NCBI GenBank assembly: GCA_002349525.1
Contig: DEDL01000026.1
Coordinates: 1,272-7,308 of the forward strand
Source: Lachnoclostridium sp. UBA2905
GTDB lineage: Bacteria > Bacillota > Clostridia > Lachnospirales > Lachnospiraceae
DNA: 6,037 bases
Direction of reading: 5' to 3'
In this document: positions 1 to 5,713 of the stretch, in pieces
Layout: each line of letters begins with the position of its first letter
How positions within the stretch are numbered: position 1 is the stretch's first letter
Translations under genes and position numbers: made by a program
The notes under the pieces: generated by a model
What the model saw: only the letters and a program-made list of their open reading frames with translations
The model's database searches: none
Told to the model about the DNA's origin: nothing

Positions 1-72
1 GAGAAAAAGCCGAAGCGAGTTGAAAAAAAGATTATTGACATTGATGACGATAATTTTGAATTGGATCTTTGA
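1..72 (+). CDS. C-terminal end of an unidentified protein (partial)
   Basis: An open frame enters from the left edge and ends at TGA 70-72, followed at once by a second in-frame stop (TAA 73-75). It gives the last 23 residues of a protein: a lysine-rich stretch (EKKPKRVEKK) and then an acidic tail (DIDDDNFELDL). Such basic-then-acidic tails occur in several DNA-binding and scaffold proteins, but this is too short to assign. It does not resemble the major tail protein end expected before the next gene, so I suspect it lies on the other side of a recombination junction. The open frame is certain; its being a real gene end is likely from the composition. Confidence 0.5.
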   Translation, partial: EKKPKRVEKKIIDIDDDNFELDL

Positions 73-81
73 TAAAGTGAG

Positions 82-225
82 ATGTGTCAGATGAACCGAA
101 CACCACTTCCTTCCGGTGTGGTTAAGTCTAAGACTGGTAATGAGACAGACAGTACAGTTTACGCCGATTGGTACAAGGCAGTTTACATGCCTACGCTTAC
201 TGGTGTGAATACAGATGAAGAGTAA
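82..225 (+). pseudogene. Probable C-terminal remnant of a siphophage major tail protein
   Basis: The frame runs to TAA 223-225. It can start at ATG 82 (47 aa) or ATG 91 (44 aa), neither with a good ribosome binding site. The residues GVVKSKTGNETDSTVYADWY, followed by KAVYMPT, look like the end of a phage tail tube (major tail) protein of the phi13-like group rather than an independent small protein. Position agrees: it is followed by a hairpin and then the tail assembly chaperone, the standard siphophage order of tube protein, chaperone, tape measure. Full-length tube proteins are about 190-220 aa, so some 80% of the gene would be missing, with stops at 70-75 just upstream in the same frame. 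Assignment is by resemblance and context; an independent small phage protein is the alternative. Confidence 0.45.
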
Positions 226-237
226 GAGGTTATGGTG

Positions 238-266
238 CCCTGGGATTTATCAGTCCCAGGGTATTT
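238..266 (+). terminator. Terminator-like hairpin between tail protein remnant and chaperone gene
   Basis: A perfect 8-bp inverted repeat, CCCTGGGA (238-245) and TCCCAGGG (254-261), encloses an 8-nt loop and is followed by TATTTT. This is a GC-rich stem with a short U-rich tail, as in a weak intrinsic terminator. A hairpin here would lower transcription from the abundant tube protein gene into the chaperone gene, which is needed in smaller amounts. Confidence 0.6.
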
Positions 267-287
267 TAACAGATTGGAGGAAATGCG

Positions 288-665
288 ATGAGCATGGTTA
301 AGAATATTGAAATTGACGGAAAGCAGGTGCCTTTCAGAGCAAGTGCTGCGATTCCGAGAATATACAGAATGAAGTTTCAGAGAGATATCTATAAGGATTT
401 ATCAGCTTTGGAAAAAGCAATAGGTGACAGTACAGAAGAGGTTTCTAATCTTGACCTGTTCTCTTTGGAAATGTTTGAAAACATTGCCTATGTTATGGCA
501 AAGCATGCAGATCCGAATATTCCTGATACACCGGAAGAGTGGCTGGATGCATTCAACACTTTTTCTATCTATCAGGTGCTTCCAAAGATTATTGAGCTTT
601 GGGGATTGAATGTCAGAACGGATGCTGAGGCTAAAAAAAACTTCGTGCAACAGACCGTCCGATGA
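288..665 (+). CDS. Phage tail assembly chaperone, short (gpG-like) form
   Basis: A 125-residue protein read without frameshifting. It starts at ATG 288 behind GGAGG at 276-280. Chaperones of this group coat the tape measure protein before the tail tube polymerises around it; they act in the host cytoplasm and are absent from the virion. The family look is clear: an N-terminal KNIEIDGKQVPFRASAAIPR segment (5-24), a central MFENIAYVMAKHADPNIPD motif (62-80), then EEWLDAFNTFSIYQVLPKII (83-102) and ELWGL. The last residues overlap the slippery site used for the long form. It lies two positions before the tape measure gene in gene order, but two unrelated genes now separate them. The gene itself is intact although the tail genes on both sides are truncated. 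Confidence 0.88.
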   Translation: MSMVKNIEIDGKQVPFRASAAIPRIYRMKFQRDIYKDLSALEKAIGDSTEEVSNLDLFSLEMFENIAYVMAKHADPNIPDTPEEWLDAFNTFSIYQVLPKIIELWGLNVRTDAEAKKNFVQQTVR

Positions 666-835
666 CAACACCGCTGTTCCTACTCCGATGTGTTCAGCTG
701 GGAATTTCAATCAGGGATTTGGATTTGCTGACCATTGGAATGGTGAATGATATGTATGTGGAAAGCGGAAATGATCAGGACGCTGACAAGAATTACAATG
801 TCGTAGCAACACAGGCTGATTTTGACCGCTTCTAA
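288..835 (+). CDS. Tail assembly chaperone, long (gpGT-like) form made by -1 frameshift
   Basis: Reading shifts from the frame of ATG 288 to the -1 frame at the A-run 633-640, giving a product of about 182 residues ending at TAA 833-835. The appended domain begins with LRATDRPMTTPLFLLRCVQL and ends in QADFDRF, a C-terminus I recognise from T-domain extensions in related siphophages. In lambda the T domain recruits tail tube subunits to the chaperone-coated tape measure. An internal ATG at 662, overlapping the stop of the short form (ATGA), could yield a free 57-residue T peptide, but it lacks a ribosome binding site. The codons downstream of the shift are open over the whole 64 residues and look protein-like, so the frameshift reading is well supported. 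Confidence 0.8.
635..641 (+). other. Programmed -1 frameshift slippery heptamer A AAA AAC
   Basis: The zero-frame codons are AAA (633-635), AAA (636-638) and AAC (639-641), an X XXY YYZ heptamer of the most efficient bacterial type, inside an eight-A run. A -1 slip avoids the TGA at 663-665 and opens 64 further codons. No strong stimulatory stem-loop is obvious just downstream, which fits an A-rich heptamer that slips well without one. Confidence 0.82.
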
Positions 836-845
836 TGGAGGGCGT

Positions 846-1106
846 ATGGATTTTGATGTTTTAGGAATAAAGATTACATCCTGTGTGTGGGATGGTGATT
901 TGGTAATCAAGGGCGAGAGAAGTTATGACCGCCCTGTGATTACCTTTTTTAATGCAATGTATGTTGATGGTCTTTGGGATGTGGAAGGCAAGGAAATCCT
1001 TTGTGTTGAGAAGCTGGAAGATGAAATCTATCAGATTCAGTACAAGGACGAGAAGGAAGTAACTATTCTTCATGCTGAAAGATACGAGAGGATCATCAAT
1101 AATTAG
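846..1106 (+). CDS. Small protein of unknown function in the chaperone/tape measure gap
   Basis: An 86-residue protein starting at ATG 846, chosen because GGAGGG at 837-842 sits just upstream and overlaps the end of the chaperone extension (TAATGGAGG), which implies translational coupling to the tail operon. It is acidic and rich in alternating hydrophobic and charged residues, consistent with a small all-beta or alpha/beta fold: FDVLGIKITSCVWDGDLVIK near the start, a central NAMYVDGLWDVEGKEILCV, and LEDEIYQIQYKDEKEVTILH near the end. It has no signal peptide or membrane segment. I do not recognise the family. Its place where the tape measure gene should begin suggests cargo, or a phage gene specific to this lineage. 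It has two cysteines and no metal-binding pattern. Confidence 0.7.
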   Translation: MDFDVLGIKITSCVWDGDLVIKGERSYDRPVITFFNAMYVDGLWDVEGKEILCVEKLEDEIYQIQYKDEKEVTILHAERYERIINN

Positions 1107-1181
1107 CACCAAAAGTATCATTAAAAAAACTCTTTAGCGTGCCGATATATAAAAATATAAGATTTGGAAGGATTATCGGTT

Positions 1182-2375
1182 ATGGAGAAGATCATCGTTA
1201 GTAATGTTGAAAACTTATACAAAGAGTGTTTAGGACATGAGATAGATATTTACGGAGCCAAAACGGTTGCTCAACGTGCTTGTTATTATTTGGAGAGTAA
1301 GGGGTTAAATATAAATTCCTTTGTTGTTTCAAATAGGTATAAAAACCCTGTAATTCTTAGAAATAAGACAGTTGCCAGAATTGAAGAGGATAATAAAACA
1401 TATGACTGTATGGTTTTAGCTGTTAGTGGAGCTTTCGTTTGGGATGTTGAGGAAGAATTGGAAAATTATGATATCTGCAAATTGGTGATAATTAACCCGT
1501 TAATGGATGACGATTTTCCTACATGCTGCCTTATTTCAGATTTAAGTAAGATATCTGAAAGAGCTTTTTTGTCAGATAAGATTCAACTATTTTCTGATGA
1601 AACATCATGCATTGTTATAGATGATAATGTTGTTGTAAAAGAAGGGGCTATTATTTTAGCTTCTGCTAATTCAAAGATTCATATAAAAAAGGGTACCTAT
1701 ATTGGTGAAAAAGCTTTTATAGCTGCAGATGACAATTCTGTAATAGAGATTTCTGAAAACTCAGGATTTGGAGAAAAAAGCAGCCTGAAGTCTACTGAGG
1801 ATTCTACAATTCTTCTAGGGAAAAAGTTTGGTATAGGATATATGAGTTCATTAAGTGCATCAAAGAAATCTATTGCTAAAGCAGAAGATGAAGTATCAGT
1901 GGCTATGTTATCACATATAAGCGCAGACAGAGAGTCAAAGATACGATTTGATGGCGAAAACAATGTTTCGCAAAATTCAAATATTGGAGCAGGTCGAGGA
2001 GCAAATATATCAATTGGGAGAGAGACTACATTTAATCCCAATCTGTATATGTGGGCAGATAGATCAGATATAGAAATCGGTAACGATAATATGTTTTCTC
2101 TTTTTGTAAAAATGAATACTGGAAGCCATAAGATCATTGATAGGAAATCGGGAAAAGATATTACAAATAGAAATAAGATTAGAACGGGCAATCATGTATG
2201 GGTAGGAATGGGAGCTACATTGCTTCCGGGATGCGATGTCGCTGATAATAGTATTGTTGGTGCCGCTGCTGTTGTTACAAAAAGCATTGAACCATATTCA
2301 GCATGTGCAGGTAATCCAGCCGTAGTGATTAAGCGAGATATTGACTGGGATAGAGATAACACTCCAGAAGAATAA
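1182..2375 (+). CDS. Left-handed beta-helix acyltransferase (hexapeptide repeat), probable phage cargo
   Basis: A 397-residue protein starting at ATG 1182 with GGAAGGA at 1166-1172; an upstream in-frame TTG at 1164 would run through that site. The N-terminal third resembles Rossmann-like domains of surface-polysaccharide enzymes (DIYGAKTVAQRACYYLESKG, 22-41). The middle (about 145-300) is a run of short repeats with regularly spaced I/V and G, as expected of beta-helix coils. The C-terminal part is diagnostic: TGSHKIID (313-320) with a probable catalytic histidine at 316, then IRTGNHVWVGMGATLLPG (333-350), SIVGAAAVV (357-365) and the closing AGNPAVVIK (376-384). The family O-acetylates sugars or small molecules from acetyl-CoA in the cytoplasm. 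The glycan target is inferred, not seen. It looks more AT-rich than the tail genes and is followed by its own terminator. Confidence 0.82.
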   Translation: MEKIIVSNVENLYKECLGHEIDIYGAKTVAQRACYYLESKGLNINSFVVSNRYKNPVILRNKTVARIEEDNKTYDCMVLAVSGAFVWDVEEELENYDICKLVIINPLMDDDFPTCCLISDLSKISERAFLSDKIQLFSDETSCIVIDDNVVVKEGAIILASANSKIHIKKGTYIGEKAFIAADDNSVIEISENSGFGEKSSLKSTEDSTILLGKKFGIGYMSSLSASKKSIAKAEDEVSVAMLSHISADRESKIRFDGENNVSQNSNIGAGRGANISIGRETTFNPNLYMWADRSDIEIGNDNMFSLFVKMNTGSHKIIDRKSGKDITNRNKIRTGNHVWVGMGATLLPGCDVADNSIVGAAAVVTKSIEPYSACAGNPAVVIKRDIDWDRDNTPEE

Positions 2376-2397
2376 GTTGAAATATTTATAAAGATAT

Positions 2398-2427
2398 GAA
2401 GAGTCGAGTAATCGGCTCTTTTATTTT
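2398..2427 (+). terminator. Intrinsic terminator after the acyltransferase gene
   Basis: AAGAGTCGA (2399-2407) and TCGGCTCTT (2412-2420) form a 9-bp stem with one G-U pair and a GTAA loop (2408-2411), followed by TTATTTT. It lies 24 bases after the acyltransferase stop and just before the tape measure ribosome binding site. A terminator inside a phage late operon is typical for autonomously transcribed cargo genes. Confidence 0.78.
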
Positions 2428-2453
2428 GCCTAAAAATGGAAAGGAGGTTCGGT

Positions 2454-3314
2454 ATGGCTGCATCGAGAATAAAAGGTATCACCATTGAAATCGGCGGCGA
2501 TACCACTAAACTTCAAACAGCATTAAAGGGTGTAAATACCGAGATTAAAAATACACAGGCTCAGCTTAAGGATGTGGAAAAGCTCCTTAAGTTAGATCCT
2601 GGCAATACAGAGCTTCTGGCTCAGAAGCATAAGTTACTGGGGCAGGCTGTTGAAGAAACAAAGAATAAGCTAGAGACCTTAAAGACTGCACAACAGCAGG
2701 CAGATGAGGCTCTTAAGAATGGAACGATATCCAAGGATCAGTATGATGCTCTGCAAAGAGAAATCATTGAGACTGAGCAGGAATTAAAAAGACTGGAAGA
2801 GCAGGCGAATCAGTCTGCTACAGCATTACAGAAGATATCAGCCACTGGAGAAAAATTTCAGGAAGTAGGCGGTAAGATTGAAGGGGCAGGAAAGAAAATG
2901 TTGCCTGTGACAGCTACGGTTACTGCTCTTGGTACTGCATCAGATGCCTATGAGCAATACTCAGCTTTGATTAAAGATAATATTGAGTTTGAAATCATGC
3001 TTGAGAGATATCCATTTGATACAGAGCTTATAACTGGTATCTATGAGCTGATTCTTGAAACTGTTCTTTGTCAGAGTGAGCAAATTCTCATTGCCAGCAA
3101 CAGATATCCCACAGAGCTTGTGAGATCTAAATTCCTCAAGTTAAATTCCGGACATGTAGAATATGTTATTGATGGGCTTAAGTCAAATACCTCAAAGGTT
3201 CGCAATATCAAGAAGTATTTGCTTGCAGCACTGTTTAATGCACCGACAACGATAAGTGGGTATTATCAGGCCCTTGTTAATCATGATATGCCTCAGTTCG
3301 CAAAGGGAATGTAG
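2454..3314 (+). pseudogene. Chimera: tape measure protein N-terminus fused to RepA DUF6017 C-terminus
   Basis: An uninterrupted 286-residue frame from ATG 2454, chosen over ATG 2436 because AAGGAGG lies at 2441-2447. Residues 1 to about 162 are the start of a clostridial phage tape measure protein: IKGITIEIGGDTTKLQTALK (6-25), LLKLDPGNTELLAQKHKLLG (44-63), then coiled-coil sequence rich in K, E and Q up to GEKFQEVGGKIEGAGKKMLP (132-151). Tape measure proteins are normally about 700-1500 aa. From about residue 165 the sequence changes to what I recognise as the DUF6017 domain of RepA-type replication initiators: LIKDNIEFEIMLERYPFDTE (172-191), KVRNIKKYLLAALFNAPTTI (248-267) and SGYYQALVNHDMPQFAKGM to the end. 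The two families have unrelated jobs, so this is a deletion or recombination product. It may still be translated, but neither function should survive. Confidence 0.85.
2931..2951 (+). other. Recombination junction: phage tape measure to replication protein
   Basis: Tape measure similarity ends near TAVTALGTA-type sequence (codons up to about 2939) and DUF6017 sequence begins near the codons for YEQYSALIK (from 2949). The exact crossover cannot be set by eye. No insertion sequence, long repeat or stop codon marks the site, and the frame is kept. Confidence 0.65.
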
Positions 3315-3388
3315 AAATAATGCAATTGAAAATGCCTCCTTCGTATTTGTAAAAATATACTAATTAAAAAACGTATATAGAAAGAAAC

Positions 3389-3422
3389 AACGTGCAAATA
3401 TAATTTGCAAAATAAGCACAAA
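3389..3422. promoter_or_regulatory. Distal AbiEi operator-like inverted repeat (copy A)
   Basis: AACGTGCAAAT (from 3389) and ATAAGCAC (3412-3419) are opposed half-sites of the same kind as in the promoter-overlapping copy, with identical geometry (23 bp between half-site starts). Aligned over about 35 columns, copies A and B match at about 26 positions with an exact 54-bp offset. Inside copy A sits a shorter perfect palindrome, TGCAAAT ATA ATTTGCA (3393-3409), which also contains a TATAAT string without a matching -35. Confidence 0.6.
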
Positions 3423-3436
3423 TGTTAAAAAGATAA

Positions 3437-3465
3437 TTTACAAACGTGCTTATATAAATTACAAT
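3437..3465 (+). promoter_or_regulatory. Predicted sigma-70 promoter of the abiE operon
   Basis: The -35 TTTACA (3437-3442) and -10 TACAAT (3460-3465) are separated by exactly 17 bp, each one mismatch from consensus. The start point would fall near 3472, just ahead of GGAGGTGA at 3478-3485, giving a very short leader. The promoter lies inside the operator described at 3442-3477. Confidence 0.7.
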
Positions 3466-3477
3466 ATAAGTACGTTT
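3442..3477. promoter_or_regulatory. Proximal AbiEi operator inverted repeat (copy B)
   Basis: AAACGTGCTTATAT (3442-3455) and ATATAAGTACGTTT (3464-3477) form a 14-bp inverted repeat with one mismatch and an 8-bp spacer. It covers the -10 box, the spacer and the expected start point, so a bound protein would block transcription. AbiEi proteins are known winged-helix autorepressors that bind inverted repeats ahead of their own operon, so AbiEi is the inferred ligand. Confidence 0.72.
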
Positions 3478-3490
3478 GGAGGTGATTGCC

Positions 3491-4072
3491 GTGAATGAAA
3501 TTGAAAATTTTGTTAATGAAGCAGGAATTATTACAACAAAAGATATAGCTCAAAACAATCAGTCAAAATCTGAATTTTATAATTATTTGAAAAAAAATGA
3601 TTTTGAGCAGATTTCACGCGGTATCTATGCTTTGCAAGATGCATGGGTTGATCCATTATTGATTGCTCATATGAGATGTCCTAAAGCAGTAATATCTCAT
3701 GATGCTGCGTTACATTACTATGGATTGATAGACAGAGAACCAGCGGCTCCAACGCTTACAATATATTCTGGATACAATACAAGTCGACTTAAAGCGGCAG
3801 GATATAAGGTGTTCTTTGTCAAGAAGGAATGTCTTGATATAGGAAAAGTGGAAGTTACTGATTTCGATGGAAATAACATTCCGATGTATGACTTGGAAAG
3901 AACAATGTGTGATCTTGTAAGGAATAGAAATAGCTTTGAGATTCAAGATTTCAATGCTGCACTTAAAGCTTATGCCAGGAAAAAGGAAAAGAATCTGACA
4001 AAGCTGTTTGAATATGCAAAAATGCTCCGAGTAGAAAAACTAATGAGATCTTATATGGAGGTACTTTTATAA
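3491..4072 (+). CDS. abiEi: AbiEi type IV antitoxin and transcriptional repressor
   Basis: A 193-residue protein starting at GTG 3491, chosen because GGAGGTGA (3478-3485) ends 5 bases before it; an ATG further upstream at 3476 lies within the operator and would place that site inside the gene. AbiEi neutralises the AbiEii toxin without forming a stable complex and represses the operon. The N-terminus (about 1-47) is a winged helix: TTKDIAQNNQSKSEFYNYLK (15-34), then FEQISRGIYAL (38-48). The C-terminal antitoxin domain carries AVISHDAALHYYGL (66-79) and MYDLERTMCDLVRNR (132-146), both typical of the family. Its stop overlaps the toxin start (TAATG), so the pair is translationally coupled. Length and motifs look complete. 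Confidence 0.9.
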   Translation: MNEIENFVNEAGIITTKDIAQNNQSKSEFYNYLKKNDFEQISRGIYALQDAWVDPLLIAHMRCPKAVISHDAALHYYGLIDREPAAPTLTIYSGYNTSRLKAAGYKVFFVKKECLDIGKVEVTDFDGNNIPMYDLERTMCDLVRNRNSFEIQDFNAALKAYARKKEKNLTKLFEYAKMLRVEKLMRSYMEVLL

Positions 4073-4911
4073 TGGGTTTAACATCTGCACAGGCAAAAGG
4101 AAGAATAAAGAATATAGCATCGAAAAATGGCGCGGATCCAAGAGTGCTGATGAGAATATATATGATGGAGAGGTTCTTGGAGAGAGTATCGCTTTCTGTG
4201 TACAAGGATAATTTTATCATAAAAGGTGGAATACTCATAACTTCTATGGTTGGTATTTCAATGAGGTCAACTATGGATATTGACACAACTGTAAAGGGGC
4301 AAGATTTGAGCCTAGAAAACGCACAACGCATTATTAGTGATATAGCAGAGATTCAGCTTGATGATGGGGTATCGTTTATCATTAAAGATGTAGAGACAAT
4401 AATGGATGAGATGGAGTATCCTGGAATCCGATTTCATTTAGATGCAATATTTGAAAAAATGATTACGCCAATAAAGATAGATGTTTCTACTGGTGATGTG
4501 ATAACTCCAAAAGCAATTGAATATAATTACTCACTTATGCTTGAAGAAAGAAAAATCGAGTTGTGGAGTTATAACCTTGAAACCATTCTAGGAGAGAAAC
4601 TACAGACGATACTGGTTCGTGAACGTGCAAATACTAGAATGAGAGATTTTTATGATATTTGTGTATTGGTAGAAATGTACGTTGATGAAATTAAAGTAGA
4701 TGATTTTAAGGCAGCATATGAAGCAACCTGTAGAAAGAGAGAATCATTACATATAATTGGAGATGAAGAAAAAATCATAGGGATTATAGAGAATGATAGC
4801 CAACTGAATAATCAATGGGTAAATTACCAGAAGAAGTTTTCCTACGCGTCAGATATTAGTTTTGAGAAAACAATTATATGCGCTAAAAAATTAATTTCAT
4901 TTTTGAGATAG
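4072..4911 (+). CDS. abiEii: AbiEii nucleotidyltransferase toxin
   Basis: A 279-residue cytoplasmic nucleotidyltransferase of the AbiEii/MenT group (DUF1814). Such toxins stop growth and abort phage infection; the best-studied relatives act on tRNA using nucleotides. The motifs are all present: IIKGGILITSM (49-59) with KGG at 51-53, the metal-binding pair D69 and D71 in TMDIDTT, a third acidic residue D137 in KIDVSTGD, LETILGEKLQTIL (169-181), and the closing motif RMRDFYDI (189-196) with D192 and D195. No catalytic position appears lost, so the toxin is probably active and needs the coupled antitoxin. It has the usual family length. The start overlaps the antitoxin stop by one base; no separate promoter is seen. 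The substrate cannot be read from the sequence. Confidence 0.92.
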   Translation: MGLTSAQAKGRIKNIASKNGADPRVLMRIYMMERFLERVSLSVYKDNFIIKGGILITSMVGISMRSTMDIDTTVKGQDLSLENAQRIISDIAEIQLDDGVSFIIKDVETIMDEMEYPGIRFHLDAIFEKMITPIKIDVSTGDVITPKAIEYNYSLMLEERKIELWSYNLETILGEKLQTILVRERANTRMRDFYDICVLVEMYVDEIKVDDFKAAYEATCRKRESLHIIGDEEKIIGIIENDSQLNNQWVNYQKKFSYASDISFEKTIICAKKLISFLR

Positions 4912-4976
4912 CACTAATGAATAAGGGTTACATTCCGATAATACTTTGAATAACACGAAGGGAAGCGTATAAGTAG

Positions 4977-5633
4977 ATGAGAAAGAATGCAAAAGCTGCA
5001 TCTGTAATTGCTGGTGTAGATGGACCTACATCTGTTTTTTTGCTAACCAATGACAAAAGCAAACCTACTTTGAAACAAAGGATTCATCGTTTTAGATACG
5101 GATTGAGAAAGAAACGTGCTGAAAAGATTATAAATGCTAACGAACATCATACGATGGAAGAAGTGCTTGCCTTTGCCACTAACGAGTGTGGCCTTGTAGA
5201 GTGTGGCTCTGAGGATAGCGAATTAAGGGAAGAATATGAAGACTTAAGAGCTTCTTTTTTAATAAGATTCCAACCGGATTTGCTCGGAGAATATGCTATG
5301 ATGCCAAAGCTTGAAAGTCATGAACCTGAAGCGTTAAGAGAGCATATGCAAAAAGTTCAGGAGCAGATACAACGTGCCAAGGATGTTCCAAAAGAGTTGT
5401 TTGATATTGATTATCATAAGCTAAATGGCAAATGTGAAAAGAACGACGAGTCATTTTTCGTGTTGATCGAAACAAAATATGGCTATATTGGTGGAAGTGC
5501 TGCTGGAGATGGAGCAATAAAAAAACTCAAAAAGTCTATGATTAGGCTGTATAAATACTATGGTGTAACTCAGGATGATATAGATAACCGAACAGAGAGA
5601 TACAGGGATTTAGTCAGCGAATTGTGTAGATAA
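4977..5633 (+). CDS. Uncharacterised protein with an N-terminal GVDGPTSVF motif
   Basis: A 218-residue protein starting at ATG 4977 with a weak, distant ribosome binding site (GAAGGGAAG, 4957-4965), 65 bases after the toxin gene. The N-terminus has ASVIAGVDGPTSVFLL (8-23), followed by a very basic segment LKQRIHRFRYGLRKKRAEKI (32-51). The rest is mostly charged and helical: MEEVLAFATNECGLVE (60-75), LREHMQKVQEQIQRAKDV (120-137) and a C-terminal IRLYKYYGVTQDDIDNRTER (189-208). The GxDGPTS-F string resembles a conserved motif in the membrane beta subunit of sodium-pumping decarboxylases, but this protein has no transmembrane segments and cannot be one. I recall similar soluble proteins in Clostridia without known function. 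It may be extra cargo of the AbiE operon or independent. No function is assigned. Confidence 0.75.
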   Translation: MRKNAKAASVIAGVDGPTSVFLLTNDKSKPTLKQRIHRFRYGLRKKRAEKIINANEHHTMEEVLAFATNECGLVECGSEDSELREEYEDLRASFLIRFQPDLLGEYAMMPKLESHEPEALREHMQKVQEQIQRAKDVPKELFDIDYHKLNGKCEKNDESFFVLIETKYGYIGGSAAGDGAIKKLKKSMIRLYKYYGVTQDDIDNRTERYRDLVSELCR

Positions 5634-5685
5634 GGCTATTCTCGATACAATGGATTGTCATATACATAAGTGGATGATACGGTTA

Positions 5686-5713
5686 AAGCACCAAATGATA
5701 GGAGGCGGTGCTT
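5686..5713 (+). promoter_or_regulatory. Hairpin enclosing the ribosome binding site of the HTH gene
   Basis: AAGCACC (5686-5692) and GGTGCTT (5707-5713) form a perfect 7-bp stem that ends one base before the ATG at 5714. The 14-nt loop contains the ribosome binding site TAGGAGG (5699-5705). Such a structure could limit or tune translation of the regulator. It could also arise by chance; no further pairing extends it. Confidence 0.4.

Noticed and set aside
662..835. T-domain as an independent gene starting at ATG 662
   Set aside because: The ATGA overlap allows coupling, but there is no ribosome binding site. The correctly phased A AAA AAC heptamer and the open codons between 641 and 662 fit frameshifting better.
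1107..1181. Possible separate promoter for the acyltransferase (TTTAGC at 1133-1138, 17 bp, TATAAG at 1156-1161)
   Set aside because: The -35 box matches consensus at only about three positions, and the predicted start near 1168 would cut into the ribosome binding site. The stretch is simply AT-rich, so no promoter feature is listed, although cargo genes often have one.
1697..2191. Long minus-strand open frame (164 codons) inside the acyltransferase gene
   Set aside because: It lies wholly within a gene with clear family motifs, and its translation is rich in S, I and F with no motif or ribosome binding site. It is a shadow of the beta-helix repeat codons.
3399..3404. Perfect TATAAT as a second upstream promoter
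   Set aside because: No acceptable -35 lies 16-18 bp upstream and no extended -10 TG is in the right place; the string falls inside the distal operator palindrome. The promoter at 3437-3465 is better.
3963..4331. Minus-strand open frame across the abiEi/abiEii boundary
   Set aside because: It is antisense to two genes with strong motif evidence, has low-complexity hydrophobic composition and no start signal.
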